Notes: generated by a model from the sequence alone, not told the origin. 64,000 nucleotides of DNA from an uncultured Agathobacter sp. (GCA_934359755.1 CAKRLV010000012.1:1-64000), one strand, 5' to 3'; counted from the stretch's first letter, positions 17,807 through 26,051 are shown. Numbers and translations: made by a program.

Positions 17807-19324
17807 TTGAAAGGAATTATGATAGCTGCCATAAAAAGCGGCAGCGGAAAAACAACAATTACATGTGGCCTGCTTGAAGCTATCAAGCAAAGAGGACATG
17901 CAGTCACAGCGTTTAAATGTGGACCTGATTATATTGACCCAATGTTTCACAGGAAAGTGATAGGAGTTGCATCGCATAATCTTGACACATTTTTTTCGGA
18001 TGATGAGCAGATAAGGGAACTATATGCCAAAGAAGGCGCGGATAATGAAATTGCAGTCATAGAGGGCGTGATGGGACTGTTTGATGGTCTTGGGGGAATC
18101 CGGCAGGAAGGCTCATCCTACCATCTTGCAAAAGTGTTGCAAATACCGATAATTCTTGTAATTGATGCGCATGGAATGGGAAGGACAGTTGTGCCGGTAC
18201 TTGCAGGAATAAAGGATTATGATGAAGCCAATCTTATAAAAGGCGTAGTCTTAAACAATACGTCGGAAGCCTTTGCAAAGACCATTGCTGGCATTATAGA
18301 GGAGGAAGTGAAGATACCAGTAGTAGGGTATGTTCCTAAACTGCGTGATATAAAGATAGAAAGCCGATATCTCGGGCTTCGATTGCCAGAAGAGATAGAG
18401 GGAATAAAAGAGCAGCTGGCTGAATTTGCAGGTCAGCTTGAGCAGACTGTAAATGTGGATAAGCTGCTTGAAATAGCGGAGTCTGTTGATAAGGTGGGAG
18501 TAAGCAATCGCGGATCACAATGTGATAATCAAAGCAGCGCCAATAAATATAATCAAAGCAGCGCCAATAAATATAATCAAGGCAGCGCCAATAAATATAA
18601 TCAAGGCAGCCCAAATAAATATAATCAAAGCAGCGCCAATAAATATAATCAAAGCAGCGCCAATAAATATAATCAAAGTAGCCCAGATAATGATACAAAA
18701 ATACACATAGCGGTTGCAATGGATGAGGCTTTTAATTTTTATTATGATGAGAATTTGCAGATGCTTAAGGAATATGGTGCAGAACTTGTATATTTTTCAC
18801 CTATCCATGACAGATGCCTGCCTGACAGTATCAATGGCATACTATTAGGCGGCGGATATCCAGAACTGAAAGCCGAAGAACTTTCATCCAACATCAGCAT
18901 GAGAGAGTCAATAAAAAAGGCTATACAATCCAACATCCCATCAATAGCAGAATGTGGTGGATTCATGTATCTGCATGACAGCATAAGGCTAGAGGATGGT
19001 TCAGTATATCCTATGGTGGGAGTGATAAATGCAGAAAGCAGCTATGCAGGTAAATTGGTGAGGTTTGGATATGTAGAAATAAATGAAAAAAGAAGCCTCT
19101 TTTTAAAAGAGGACAGATGCATCAAAGGACATGAGTTCCACTATTTTGACAGTACAGATAATGGAAAAGATGCAGTTGCGACAAAGCCAGTGACGGGGAA
19201 AAACTGGGAATGTGTCCACGCGGGAGTAAATCACTGGTGGGGATATCCACATTTATACTATCCGTCAAACCCTGATTTTGTTGAACATTTCATAAATGTC
19301 TGTTCAAAAGTAAAAACCACGTAA
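17807..19324 (+). CDS. cbiA: Cobyrinate a,c-diamide synthase (CbiA)
   Basis: 505 residues. It amidates the a and c carboxylates of cobyrinate. The start is TTG at 17807 with agagggg just upstream. The N-terminal ATPase has the P-loop KSGSGKTT (residues 10-17) and KCGPDYIDPMFH. The C-terminal glutamine amidotransferase has GGGYPE, Cys383 in AECGGFMYL, and GHEFHYF. Residues 246-293 are six 8-residue NKYNQSSA-like units placed between the two domains, where homologues have only a short linker. Last gene of the cobalamin run; a hairpin terminator starts within its last codons. Confidence 0.95.
   Translation: MKGIMIAAIKSGSGKTTITCGLLEAIKQRGHAVTAFKCGPDYIDPMFHRKVIGVASHNLDTFFSDDEQIRELYAKEGADNEIAVIEGVMGLFDGLGGIRQEGSSYHLAKVLQIPIILVIDAHGMGRTVVPVLAGIKDYDEANLIKGVVLNNTSEAFAKTIAGIIEEEVKIPVVGYVPKLRDIKIESRYLGLRLPEEIEGIKEQLAEFAGQLEQTVNVDKLLEIAESVDKVGVSNRGSQCDNQSSANKYNQSSANKYNQGSANKYNQGSPNKYNQSSANKYNQSSANKYNQSSPDNDTKIHIAVAMDEAFNFYYDENLQMLKEYGAELVYFSPIHDRCLPDSINGILLGGGYPELKAEELSSNISMRESIKKAIQSNIPSIAECGGFMYLHDSIRLEDGSVYPMVGVINAESSYAGKLVRFGYVEINEKRSLFLKEDRCIKGHEFHYFDSTDNGKDAVATKPVTGKNWECVHAGVNHWWGYPHLYYPSNPDFVEHFINVCSKVKTT
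18542..18685 (+). repeat. In-frame 24-bp tandem repeat in the cbiA linker
   Basis: Six 24-bp units (aataaatataatcaaag plus cagcgcc, with variants) preceded by a partial copy encode NKYNQSSA-type octapeptides at residues 246-293. They lie between the ATPase and amidotransferase domains. Confidence 0.93.
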
Positions 19325-19349
19325 GCCATGGACTTACGCGGTTGGTGTT
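19315..19349. terminator. Bidirectional terminator between cbiA and the YhfC-like gene
   Basis: An 11-bp stem (aaccacgtaag at 19315-19325 with cttacgcggtt at 19333-19343) has one mismatch on the plus strand and a G-U pair on the minus strand. A T-rich run lies beyond each arm, as suits two convergent genes. Confidence 0.75.
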
Positions 19350-20080
19350 TTTCGTTTTTTTCTGCTATGCAAGGATTTAATGAGTACATATCCATAAGCG
19401 AAAGCTAAAGCAGTAATGAGTGCATAGAAAATTTCAGCCACAAACATTGGAAGATTAAAATGATATGGGATAAAGAAAAGTTCCATTTTAGCAATAGTGT
19501 GGATGAAAATACACATTCCCATGTAAAGCTGGACCTTCCTGGTGCGGACGCCGAATTGGGCGATAAAAGTAAGCGCGATACACATGAATATCATAATAAT
19601 TTTCTCGACGAGCATAACACCTGCATATTGTGCGTCAAGCCCATAATGCGAGATGTCTTTGCCGGTTACAAGGTTAAATGCAGCCTCAGCAATGAAGTAT
19701 CCCCAAGTGCATATTCCTGTAATCCATCCCTCGCCAATTCCCATTACGGCATTTCTTCTTCGACTGCTTGACCAGTGTTTTTTGCTATTTCTGAGCCAGA
19801 GAATGAGGAAGCGCACAAGTTCAGTACATACTGCGACTATAAGACTGGTAACAATTCCGTAGAACCAGTTATTGCGCCATAGCACAGTGGAATCACCTGG
19901 CAGGTATGACAGGAGGCGGTATACAAGTGCGTTGAGCCCCTTGATACCTATCAGATATACAAGAACACCCATGAGAAATGGGGAGAGTATACTCCTGCCG
20001 TCTTTGCGCAAAAATAGCAAACTTACTAGCGGAACAATAAATAGTATAATCAGTGTAAAAAATAATAGAAACTCAAACAT
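19334..20080 (-). CDS. YhfC-family intramembrane protease-like protein
   Basis: 248 residues with about seven hydrophobic helices. The segment ELVRFLILWL followed by the charged KHWSSSRRRNAVMGIGEGWITG resembles the conserved core of YhfC-family (CPBP-related, glutamic-type) intramembrane proteases, where a Glu-Arg pair is conserved. Assignment is by eye; the usual GHGG motif is replaced by GEGWITG. The ATG at 20080 has gaggaga upstream. It is divergent from the S26 peptidase gene by 42 bases, so it may belong to the neighbouring modification/export locus or be an unrelated neighbour. Confidence 0.7.
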   Translation of the reverse strand: MFEFLLFFTLIILFIVPLVSLLFLRKDGRSILSPFLMGVLVYLIGIKGLNALVYRLLSYLPGDSTVLWRNNWFYGIVTSLIVAVCTELVRFLILWLRNSKKHWSSSRRRNAVMGIGEGWITGICTWGYFIAEAAFNLVTGKDISHYGLDAQYAGVMLVEKIIMIFMCIALTFIAQFGVRTRKVQLYMGMCIFIHTIAKMELFFIPYHFNLPMFVAEIFYALITALAFAYGYVLIKSLHSRKKRKTPTA

Positions 20081-20122
20081 GTTAATCTCCTCTCAGAATA
20101 ACAAAACAAAAGGTATGCGATT

Positions 20123-20569
20123 ATGACAAATATATCAATAGCTCTGGCTGCATTGCAGGATGGCCAGGTTCTTAAAATTAACCCACAGGGTACAAGTATG
20201 TGTCCATTTTTCTATGGAGGCAGGGACAGCGTATATGTTGCTGTGCCTCAATTCCCACTAAGACGAGGCGATATAGCCTTGTTCCTTAGAAGAGATAATA
20301 CATATGTGATTCACCGTGTATACAAAGTAAAGACTAAGCAGGGAACCCGCGAGTACTATATGATGGGTGACAACCAGAACTTCATAGAAGGTCCGATTGA
20401 CGAGTCACAGATACACGGTGTTGCAAAATCGATTGTCAGAAAAGGCAAAGTAATCGACTGCAAAAAGAATATGCTATATCGTTTCTGTTCAAAACTGTGG
20501 CTAATTCTGCGTCCGTTTAGACCAATACTGATAAGCATGTGGAATAACAGTAGGTTTAAAAATCACTAA
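20123..20569 (+). CDS. S24/S26-family peptidase, ER/archaeal-type signal peptidase core
   Basis: 148 residues. The signal-peptidase box is NPQGTSMCPFF with Ser25 as the likely nucleophile. It is followed by RRGDIALF, YVIHRVYK with His64 in place of the usual bacterial lysine, and MMGDNQN with Asp83. Ser-His-Asp is the arrangement of the eukaryotic/archaeal and SipW-like branch. No N-terminal membrane anchor is present; the C-terminal LWLILRPFRPILISMW may be membrane-associated. Short proteins like this are often found beside PqqD and HPr-kinase-like genes in peptide-modification loci, which is the context here. The last 14 bases overlap the 3' end of the convergent ABC exporter gene. Confidence 0.85.
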   Translation: MTNISIALAALQDGQVLKINPQGTSMCPFFYGGRDSVYVAVPQFPLRRGDIALFLRRDNTYVIHRVYKVKTKQGTREYYMMGDNQNFIEGPIDESQIHGVAKSIVRKGKVIDCKKNMLYRFCSKLWLILRPFRPILISMWNNSRFKNH

Positions 20570-22337
20570 TCATCCGATTAATCTCATCCTGCGACAGTAC
20601 ATTGCACTGCTGATCTCTGATAGAATATACACGATTACATGTGCTTAAAACAGTTGGTCGGTGAGTTGTAAGTATACATGTGCGGGCGTGTTTGTCGCGC
20701 ATGATATTTTTAAGGAGCTCGCGTTCTGTATCTATGTCGAGAGCAGATGTTGCCTCATCAAGCAGCAGTATAGGTGATTTCCTGATAAGTGCTCGGGCTA
20801 TTGAAAGACGCTGAGCCTGTCCTTCGGAAAAACCGCCGCCGCGTTCACGAATCTCGGTATTTATACCGTCAGGAAGTCTTTCCACGAATTTCCATGCACA
20901 AGCCATCTTGAGCGCATCGATTATCTCCTCATCAGTAGCATCCTCTTTTACATTGCGCATATTTTCAGCAATAGTGCCAGAAAGCATGGTATTACCCTGA
21001 GGGACATATGCCATTATCTGTCGCACGGATGCCGATAATTCCATACATCTTCCATCCTCAGGAAGCGAATCTCCAGCACAGATATAGCCGTGTCCCGCCT
21101 GTCCCTCAATAATTGCAAGAATGTAGCGCAGCATAGTTGTCTTGCCTTCACCTGATGGACCGACAAATGCGACAACCTCGCGTGGAAAGGCATCCATATC
21201 TGCGTCGCTGAATATATTTACGTCTGTATTTTTGTAGGCATAAGTCACGGAGCGAACATGAAGCCCGATACCTTCTGCCTTATGCTGTTCGTAGAAATCC
21301 TTTACTTCATCTCTCTTTGAATAATCCTCTTTTGGCATATCCGTGATATCCATAAGCCTTTTGGCAGCATTGGTAAGCGAGATAGATGTCGGGAAAAGCG
21401 TAATCAAATTGTTGACAGTGGCGGTAAGAGTTCCCGATAAAGACAGAAACATCGTCATAGTACCGTAGGTAATTGCACCAGTCCAGACCTTATAAATACC
21501 CCAGCCCTGAGCTGAATATGTGATAAGCATAGACAAAATAGTAAGCAAAATGGCATTAAGGATTGAAGCTTTCTGGTATTTCAAGCGAACGGAAATATAT
21601 TCTTTCTGCAAAGCTCGAAGTCTCTTGGAATACATTGGCAGAAGGTCAAAAGCTTTAAGAATCTGGATATTGCCAAAGGACTCCTGATTAAAGCTGGATA
21701 CCTTGCTGGATATGGAAAGAGTACTCATGTTGTTTCTGCGCATGCGCCGCATGGATTCTCTTGAAATAAGTATGCTAAGTGGAATACCGGCCAGCGCAAA
21801 AGCTGCAAAAGATGCATCATATCGAACTACCATATAAAGTGCTGATATAAACTGGAAAGTAAAAATGATAGTGTTGGGAATAAGTGTAAGTATGCCATTG
21901 GCAACAACACCTACATCGCCGCTCCAGCGTGCTATAAGATCTCCGGTATGATAGTCATTAAGAGCCTCCCATTTGGACGTCATTATAAGGTCAAATACAT
22001 CAGTCTTGATGTAGTTTTCAACGGTCAGATTAATTTTGGTAGATATGTAGCTTGATATCTGTCCTATCATGGTGCTGATAATCGTCACAACGAACATTGA
22101 GGCAAAAGTAAAAAGCAGCTCGCCTGTCTTGTGACCTGTGATTATATCAACGAGGTCTCTCGATACAAGACTGCTGACGAGTCCGACAATTGTGCCAGAC
22201 ATGCCAAGCAGGGTATATAGGCATATAAGCCAAAAATGTGGTTTGGCGTACTGATATACCCAGCGGAGCTGTTTTTTCATCTCGATGAGCCTGCCTTGTT
22301 TAATTTTTTGAATTATCAGACGTAGTTTAGTAATCAT
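20556..22337 (-). CDS. ABC exporter with fused membrane and ATPase domains, no peptidase domain
   Basis: 593 residues. Residues 1 to about 320 form a six-helix exporter membrane domain. The ATPase has Walker A GPSGEGKTT (393-401), a signature reading FSEGQAQRLSIARAL instead of LSGGQ, and Walker B PILLLDEATSALD. There is no N-terminal C39 peptidase, so any leader removal needs a separate protease; the S26-type peptidase next door fits. The ATG has tggaga four bases upstream, directly after a terminator hairpin. It follows the putative substrate gene on the same strand, so it probably exports that product. Confidence 0.92.
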   Translation of the reverse strand: MITKLRLIIQKIKQGRLIEMKKQLRWVYQYAKPHFWLICLYTLLGMSGTIVGLVSSLVSRDLVDIITGHKTGELLFTFASMFVVTIISTMIGQISSYISTKINLTVENYIKTDVFDLIMTSKWEALNDYHTGDLIARWSGDVGVVANGILTLIPNTIIFTFQFISALYMVVRYDASFAAFALAGIPLSILISRESMRRMRRNNMSTLSISSKVSSFNQESFGNIQILKAFDLLPMYSKRLRALQKEYISVRLKYQKASILNAILLTILSMLITYSAQGWGIYKVWTGAITYGTMTMFLSLSGTLTATVNNLITLFPTSISLTNAAKRLMDITDMPKEDYSKRDEVKDFYEQHKAEGIGLHVRSVTYAYKNTDVNIFSDADMDAFPREVVAFVGPSGEGKTTMLRYILAIIEGQAGHGYICAGDSLPEDGRCMELSASVRQIMAYVPQGNTMLSGTIAENMRNVKEDATDEEIIDALKMACAWKFVERLPDGINTEIRERGGGFSEGQAQRLSIARALIRKSPILLLDEATSALDIDTERELLKNIMRDKHARTCILTTHRPTVLSTCNRVYSIRDQQCNVLSQDEINRMISDF

Positions 22338-22346
22338 TTTATCTCC

Positions 22347-22373
22347 AAAAAAGGCATCACAAAATGTGATGCC
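22347..22373 (-). terminator. Terminator or attenuator between the putative substrate gene and the ABC exporter
   Basis: On the minus strand, a perfect 9-bp stem (ggcatcaca/tgtgatgcc, 22353-22373) with a 3-base loop is followed by six T residues (22352-22347). The exporter ribosome site begins at the very next base. This should let only part of the transcription reach the exporter. Confidence 0.85.
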
Positions 22374-22426
22374 CTTAATATCCGGTAATTTAAGTACTGC
22401 GAAAATTAATTATCCGCAGTAAAAGA

Positions 22427-22885
22427 TTATGAATAGTTGCATATGTATGAAGTACAGTATACACGCGCAGGACAATCTTGTCCAGTTTGTCCGACAGATC
22501 CATTGTAATGAGAATCGCTGGCTACAATCTGAATAATAAACTCAAATCTCTCTGTAGGATTGAAATGCCCATTTCTGTAGATGGTAAATCCACTCTTGGA
22601 AACATTGGAAACTGTGTATCCGCTGCTATCTTTTACGGAGGCTAATTCAAATCCTTCACATATGAAATTCATTGTAATTCCCTCACCGGATTTAGAGCCA
22701 GCGTGAACACCAGTGATTGCAAGCTCTGAATGATGCCCAGTGTTGTGACCTCTCCAGCTTGTTGTAATTTCCCATTTGTCATCGGATGGCTTATGTGGGG
22801 TGTCAGGTGTACCACTTGACGCATATACAGGTTCCATCGCAAAATCGTCTATTGCTTCAAATACAGGTGCTTCGAATTTTTTCAT
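22427..22885 (-). CDS. Putative leader-bearing exported substrate with a Cys-rich C-terminus
   Basis: 152 residues, not recognised. It opens with MKKFEAPVFEAIDDFAMEP then VYASSG. This short, acidic, leader-like N-terminus ends in a small-residue site, like many RiPP precursors of this bacterial group. A beta-rich middle (about 35-130) follows, and the end is CPARVYCTSYICNYS with three cysteines and a terminal serine. The C-terminal tail and leader would suit modification; the size is large for a RiPP precursor, so it may instead be an exported surface or adhesin-like protein. It has its own promoter upstream and a terminator directly after. It lies between the PqqD-like gene and the exporter gene. 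Gaggataagt precedes the ATG. Confidence 0.7.
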   Translation of the reverse strand: MKKFEAPVFEAIDDFAMEPVYASSGTPDTPHKPSDDKWEITTSWRGHNTGHHSELAITGVHAGSKSGEGITMNFICEGFELASVKDSSGYTVSNVSKSGFTIYRNGHFNPTERFEFIIQIVASDSHYNGSVGQTGQDCPARVYCTSYICNYS

Positions 22886-22993
22886 ATACTTATCCTCGCA
22901 TTATATCATTATATTGTTATATTGTTATATTTTGGTAACTATTTAGAAATATTGTAACTATTCAGTACAGAAATATTTTAAATTAGCAAAATC

Positions 22994-23022
22994 ATATTAC
23001 ACAAATTTGTAGGTAAAGTCAA
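22994..23022 (-). promoter_or_regulatory. SigA-type promoter for the putative substrate gene
   Basis: On the minus strand TTGACT (23022-23017), a 17-base spacer and TAATAT (22999-22994) form a near-consensus promoter. It is in the gap between the PqqD-like stop and the substrate start, giving a leader of about 100 bases. Confidence 0.7.
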
Positions 23023-23045
23023 AAATCCTTACGAAATTGTAATAT

Positions 23046-23321
23046 TTACGAAATTGTAATATTTTTCCGGGCGAGCATATCAAGAAAAGCATCAAGGCTT
23101 GCCTTTACCTCAGGAGTCTCATCATCAGAAGCATCAAATTCTTTGATAAGAGCCACTAATGCATCATCATATTCAGGGTGCTTTATAAGAGTCTGGGCGA
23201 TGATATATCCGGTTTCATTAAGCTTTATTATGCTCTTGTTTCTCATAATCTCCTGACCAACAGGCAAAAGGACATACTGGTCGAAGACTTTTCTAGGCAG
23301 ATAAGTCTCTATTTTTTTCAT
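23046..23321 (-). CDS. PqqD-family peptide chaperone
   Basis: 91 residues from the ATG at 23321, with ggagg upstream; it overlaps the kinase stop as ATGA. The PqqD fold is recognisable: LLPVGQEIMRNKSIIKLNETGYIIAQTL is the strand-strand-helix part that binds leader peptides in RiPP systems, followed by a helical C-terminus (VKASLDAFLDMLARKN). It probably presents the substrate at 22427-22885 to a modifying enzyme. The last codons and stop are part of a 17-bp direct duplication (23030-23046 and 23047-23063). Confidence 0.85.
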   Translation of the reverse strand: MKKIETYLPRKVFDQYVLLPVGQEIMRNKSIIKLNETGYIIAQTLIKHPEYDDALVALIKEFDASDDETPEVKASLDAFLDMLARKNITIS

Positions 23322-24238
23322 ATAATATCCTCCAAAAAATCGCGGACCGTAAGTGCAGCTTCGGTAGAAATATTGCATTGAAGGCTGGCTGTGACAATAT
23401 GAGGAATCATCCTCTCGATAATATCCATGTTGTCAGACACAAGCTTGCGGTTCCAGTTAGGCGCAAGACAGCGGGCGCACATGTTGATGGCACCATCAGC
23501 ATTGCCAAGCCTGGTTATCTCATTGAAGGTATTCTGATGCAGAAAAATAATACCGCCAAGAGGCGTATCACAAGTGGTGTAATTGTCAGAAGTACCGCTC
23601 CATGGTAGAGCGCCAGCATAAACTGTTCCATTTTCTATATAGGCAAGACAGACATCACCGTTAAATATCTGGTGGTCTATGCCAGCTTTCTGCCACAGGC
23701 TGACGTGGGTGGTTTTCCCGACACCTGAGGAAGCTGAAAACATGTAGACCTTGTCCTTATATAAAATAGAAGCAGAATGTATCGGAATGCAGCCAAACTT
23801 TTGTGCGTGGAAGAAAAAACTATCCCGCACGGAATATAATAAAAGCTCCGCCCCGGTTGCAATGTCTGGGCTGTCATGCTTTGTAAGTTCTACATCATAT
23901 GTATCATATCTGCCGATATCATCAGACTTTATGTAGATAATAGCTTCATTTCGCTGTTTAAAAACCTCATAACCATAGACAAGCTTTGGATTTTTATAGA
24001 TGATAACAAAGCTCTCAGGTTTCTCAAATATATTAAGAAGAGGTGTGGTGATAATCCATGTCTCGCCATGCTTAAATTCAAATGCATAAAGGAGATCTTC
24101 GCCTGAATAATCAAAAGAAATATTTATATCAGCCTCTTTGTCAGGCGCAGAAATCTTAAAGTCTTCAAGTTCTTTTTGAAGCGTCAGTTTGTCATTATCA
24201 ATTGCGAGAACAAGATTCGTAATCCTGTAATAATTCAT
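23318..24238 (-). CDS. HPr kinase/phosphorylase-like serine kinase
   Basis: 306 residues from the ATG at 24238 (gagagg upstream); an upstream in-frame start has no ribosome site. The C-terminal half is HprK-like: IPIHSASILYKDKVYMF then SGVGKTT (residues 171-177), FNGDVCLAYIENG, and WSGTSDN. The N-terminal half has no clear match. Such kinases lacking the normal HprK N-domain occur in lasso-peptide and other RiPP loci; the paeninodin-type kinase phosphorylates the C-terminal serine of its precursor. The putative substrate here ends in serine. Translationally coupled to the PqqD-like gene. Confidence 0.82.
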   Translation of the reverse strand: MNYYRITNLVLAIDNDKLTLQKELEDFKISAPDKEADINISFDYSGEDLLYAFEFKHGETWIITTPLLNIFEKPESFVIIYKNPKLVYGYEVFKQRNEAIIYIKSDDIGRYDTYDVELTKHDSPDIATGAELLLYSVRDSFFFHAQKFGCIPIHSASILYKDKVYMFSASSGVGKTTHVSLWQKAGIDHQIFNGDVCLAYIENGTVYAGALPWSGTSDNYTTCDTPLGGIIFLHQNTFNEITRLGNADGAINMCARCLAPNWNRKLVSDNMDIIERMIPHIVTASLQCNISTEAALTVRDFLEDII

Positions 24239-24320
24239 AAAATACCTCTCTAAAAAAATATAAATATATTTTATCAATATAGATTACAGTAGTCAATATG
24301 GTGGAAGTATGCTATATTAC

Positions 24321-24354
24321 TGACGTAATGCGTCAAATCAGGTTAATTCTGATT
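24321..24354. promoter_or_regulatory. Two adjacent palindromes in the divergent control region
   Basis: TGACG-N5-CGTCA (24321-24335) touches AATCAG-N7-CTGATT (24336-24354). They lie in the 188-base gap between the divergently transcribed kinase and radical SAM operons. A TATAAT at 24392-24397 is a possible -10 for the plus-strand operon. This looks like an operator serving both directions. Confidence 0.45.
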
Positions 24355-24426
24355 AATCGCAAATGAGGGGCAAAATATCTTTTGAACCTCATATAATAAA
24401 TATAGTTTACGAAAAGAGGGATAAAA

Positions 24427-24660
24427 ATGGTAAATCCAGCAGCAATAATGAAGCTTATGGGAGCTAGAAACAAATTTGCGCAGACTCATCCAAAGTTTGC
24501 AGCGTTTTTTAAGACAGTATTTGCACAGGGAATTAATGAGGGGGATGTAATAGAAATTACTGTAACCAAAGCGGACGGAACCCCTGTCACAGCAAACATG
24601 AAAGTGCAGAAATCCGACCTGGAGTTACTTGAGGAGTTAAAGGGGTTAGGTGGTAAATAA
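24427..24660 (+). CDS. 77-residue partner protein of the radical SAM operon
   Basis: 77 residues, not recognised. It is cytoplasmic by composition, with a basic N-terminal helix (PAAIMKLMGARNKFAQTHPKF), then a strand-rich part (VIEITVTKADGTPVTANMKV) and a C-terminal helix (SDLELLEELKGL). No cysteine is present, so it is unlikely to be a thioether precursor. Its stop overlaps the radical SAM start by one base. A leader-like, chaperone or adaptor role is possible. Ribosome site agaggg precedes the ATG. Confidence 0.8.
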   Translation: MVNPAAIMKLMGARNKFAQTHPKFAAFFKTVFAQGINEGDVIEITVTKADGTPVTANMKVQKSDLELLEELKGLGGK

Positions 24661-26051
24661 TGTTTGTTCCAAGAAAAATAAAAAAGTATATAAAGAATAA
24701 TTTACAGGGTGTTGCCCACACGACGTTTAATCCAAAGGGACCAGGTGTTGTACGAATACATCTGATACCACCGAAGTATGAGAAGAACAAGCTTGAACCG
24801 GCAGTTGTAATAATAAATGGTCAGGATATTATTCCGTTGAATTATTCATGGACAATTCTTCTGAATGAATACATCGCCCAGGTTAATAAATACAACGAGC
24901 GCGAGGTAAGTGATTCCGAAATACAGGATATACTAAGGGGCACGTTCAAGCAGGTTCACAAGGTCTTTCCATACATCAGAAAGAGAAATTTAGAGAATGA
25001 TCTGTACACCATAATGAATACATTCAAACAGATTGCGTATGGACAGGAAGTTGATGCACATATAGGATATATGAGCCTTAGAGAGTATGCATCGTATATG
25101 AAGGCACCACACAGAATGGATCTTATGGTTAGTGCCATGACAAGAGATGGAAGCTGGCACTGCAATCAGAAATGTGTGCATTGCTATGCAGCAGGACAGG
25201 AACATGCGAATGAAAAAGAACTTACCACACAGGAATGGAAGAAGATAATAGATAAATGCAAAGAGGCAGGAATTCCGCAGATTACTTTTACAGGTGGGGA
25301 ACCTACCATGAGAGAAGATTTGGTGGAGTTGATTGATTACTCGCAATGGTTTGTCACACGTCTTAACACCAATGGAATCAAGCTTACAGAGGAATTGTGT
25401 GCGGATTTATATGAAGCATCACTTGACAGTGTACAGATTACATTCTATTCATGGGATGAAGAAATCCACAATAATCTTGTGGGGGCGAATGCATATTCTG
25501 CAACAGTAAAGGGAATAGAAAATGCATTGGCGGCAGGCCTTAATATAAGCATAAACACACCACTTTGTACGGAAAATGCGGACTATAAGAAGACGCTTGA
25601 ATTTTTGCATGAAAAAGGTGTTACTTACGTGACCTGCTCGGGGCTTATCACAACAGGAAACGCAGCCACGACAAAGTCAGAGAATCTGCAGCTTACCAAA
25701 GAACAGATTAAAGACATACTAAGGGATGCAACAGAGTATTGCTTTAGCAATGGAATGGAAATCAGTTTTACTTCGCCAGGCTGGGTGGAAGAGGAATTCT
25801 GTCAGCAACTTGGCATAACACCGCCTTCATGTGGCGCATGTCTTTCAAATATGGCAATTACCCCGATGGGATATGTAGTTCCATGCCAGAGCTGGCTGTC
25901 TGATGAGACACTCGGCAACATGTTGGAAGATGACTGGGAAGATATATGGAATAATGACAAGACCATAAAGCATCGCCAGTTTTCAGCGCAGATGCAGGGA
26001 ACGTGTCCACTTAGGATATACCGCGAAGATAAAACAGGAGGAGCCTGTTAA
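24660..26051 (+). CDS. Radical SAM/SPASM maturase with an N-terminal PqqD-like region
   Basis: 463 residues. The radical SAM cluster motif is CNQKCVHC (Cys168, Cys172, Cys175; CX3CX2C), followed by TFTGGEPTMR. The C-terminal part has the Cys pattern of SPASM/twitch domains: PPSCGACLSNMAITPMGYVVPCQSW and the final GTCPLRIY and GGAC. Residues 1 to about 120 precede the barrel and include INGQDIIPLNYSWTILLNEYI, which resembles a PqqD/RRE-like winged helix. Enzymes of this layout modify ribosomal peptides. It is coupled to the 77-residue protein upstream and the tail-bearing membrane protein downstream, which is the best candidate substrate. Confidence 0.9.
   Translation: MFVPRKIKKYIKNNLQGVAHTTFNPKGPGVVRIHLIPPKYEKNKLEPAVVIINGQDIIPLNYSWTILLNEYIAQVNKYNEREVSDSEIQDILRGTFKQVHKVFPYIRKRNLENDLYTIMNTFKQIAYGQEVDAHIGYMSLREYASYMKAPHRMDLMVSAMTRDGSWHCNQKCVHCYAAGQEHANEKELTTQEWKKIIDKCKEAGIPQITFTGGEPTMREDLVELIDYSQWFVTRLNTNGIKLTEELCADLYEASLDSVQITFYSWDEEIHNNLVGANAYSATVKGIENALAAGLNISINTPLCTENADYKKTLEFLHEKGVTYVTCSGLITTGNAATTKSENLQLTKEQIKDILRDATEYCFSNGMEISFTSPGWVEEEFCQQLGITPPSCGACLSNMAITPMGYVVPCQSWLSDETLGNMLEDDWEDIWNNDKTIKHRQFSAQMQGTCPLRIYREDKTGGAC

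Noticed and set aside
18515..18719. Repetitive open frames on both strands over the cbiA repeat
   Set aside because: They are shadows created by the 24-bp repeat, which is open in several frames; only the cbiA frame has domains.
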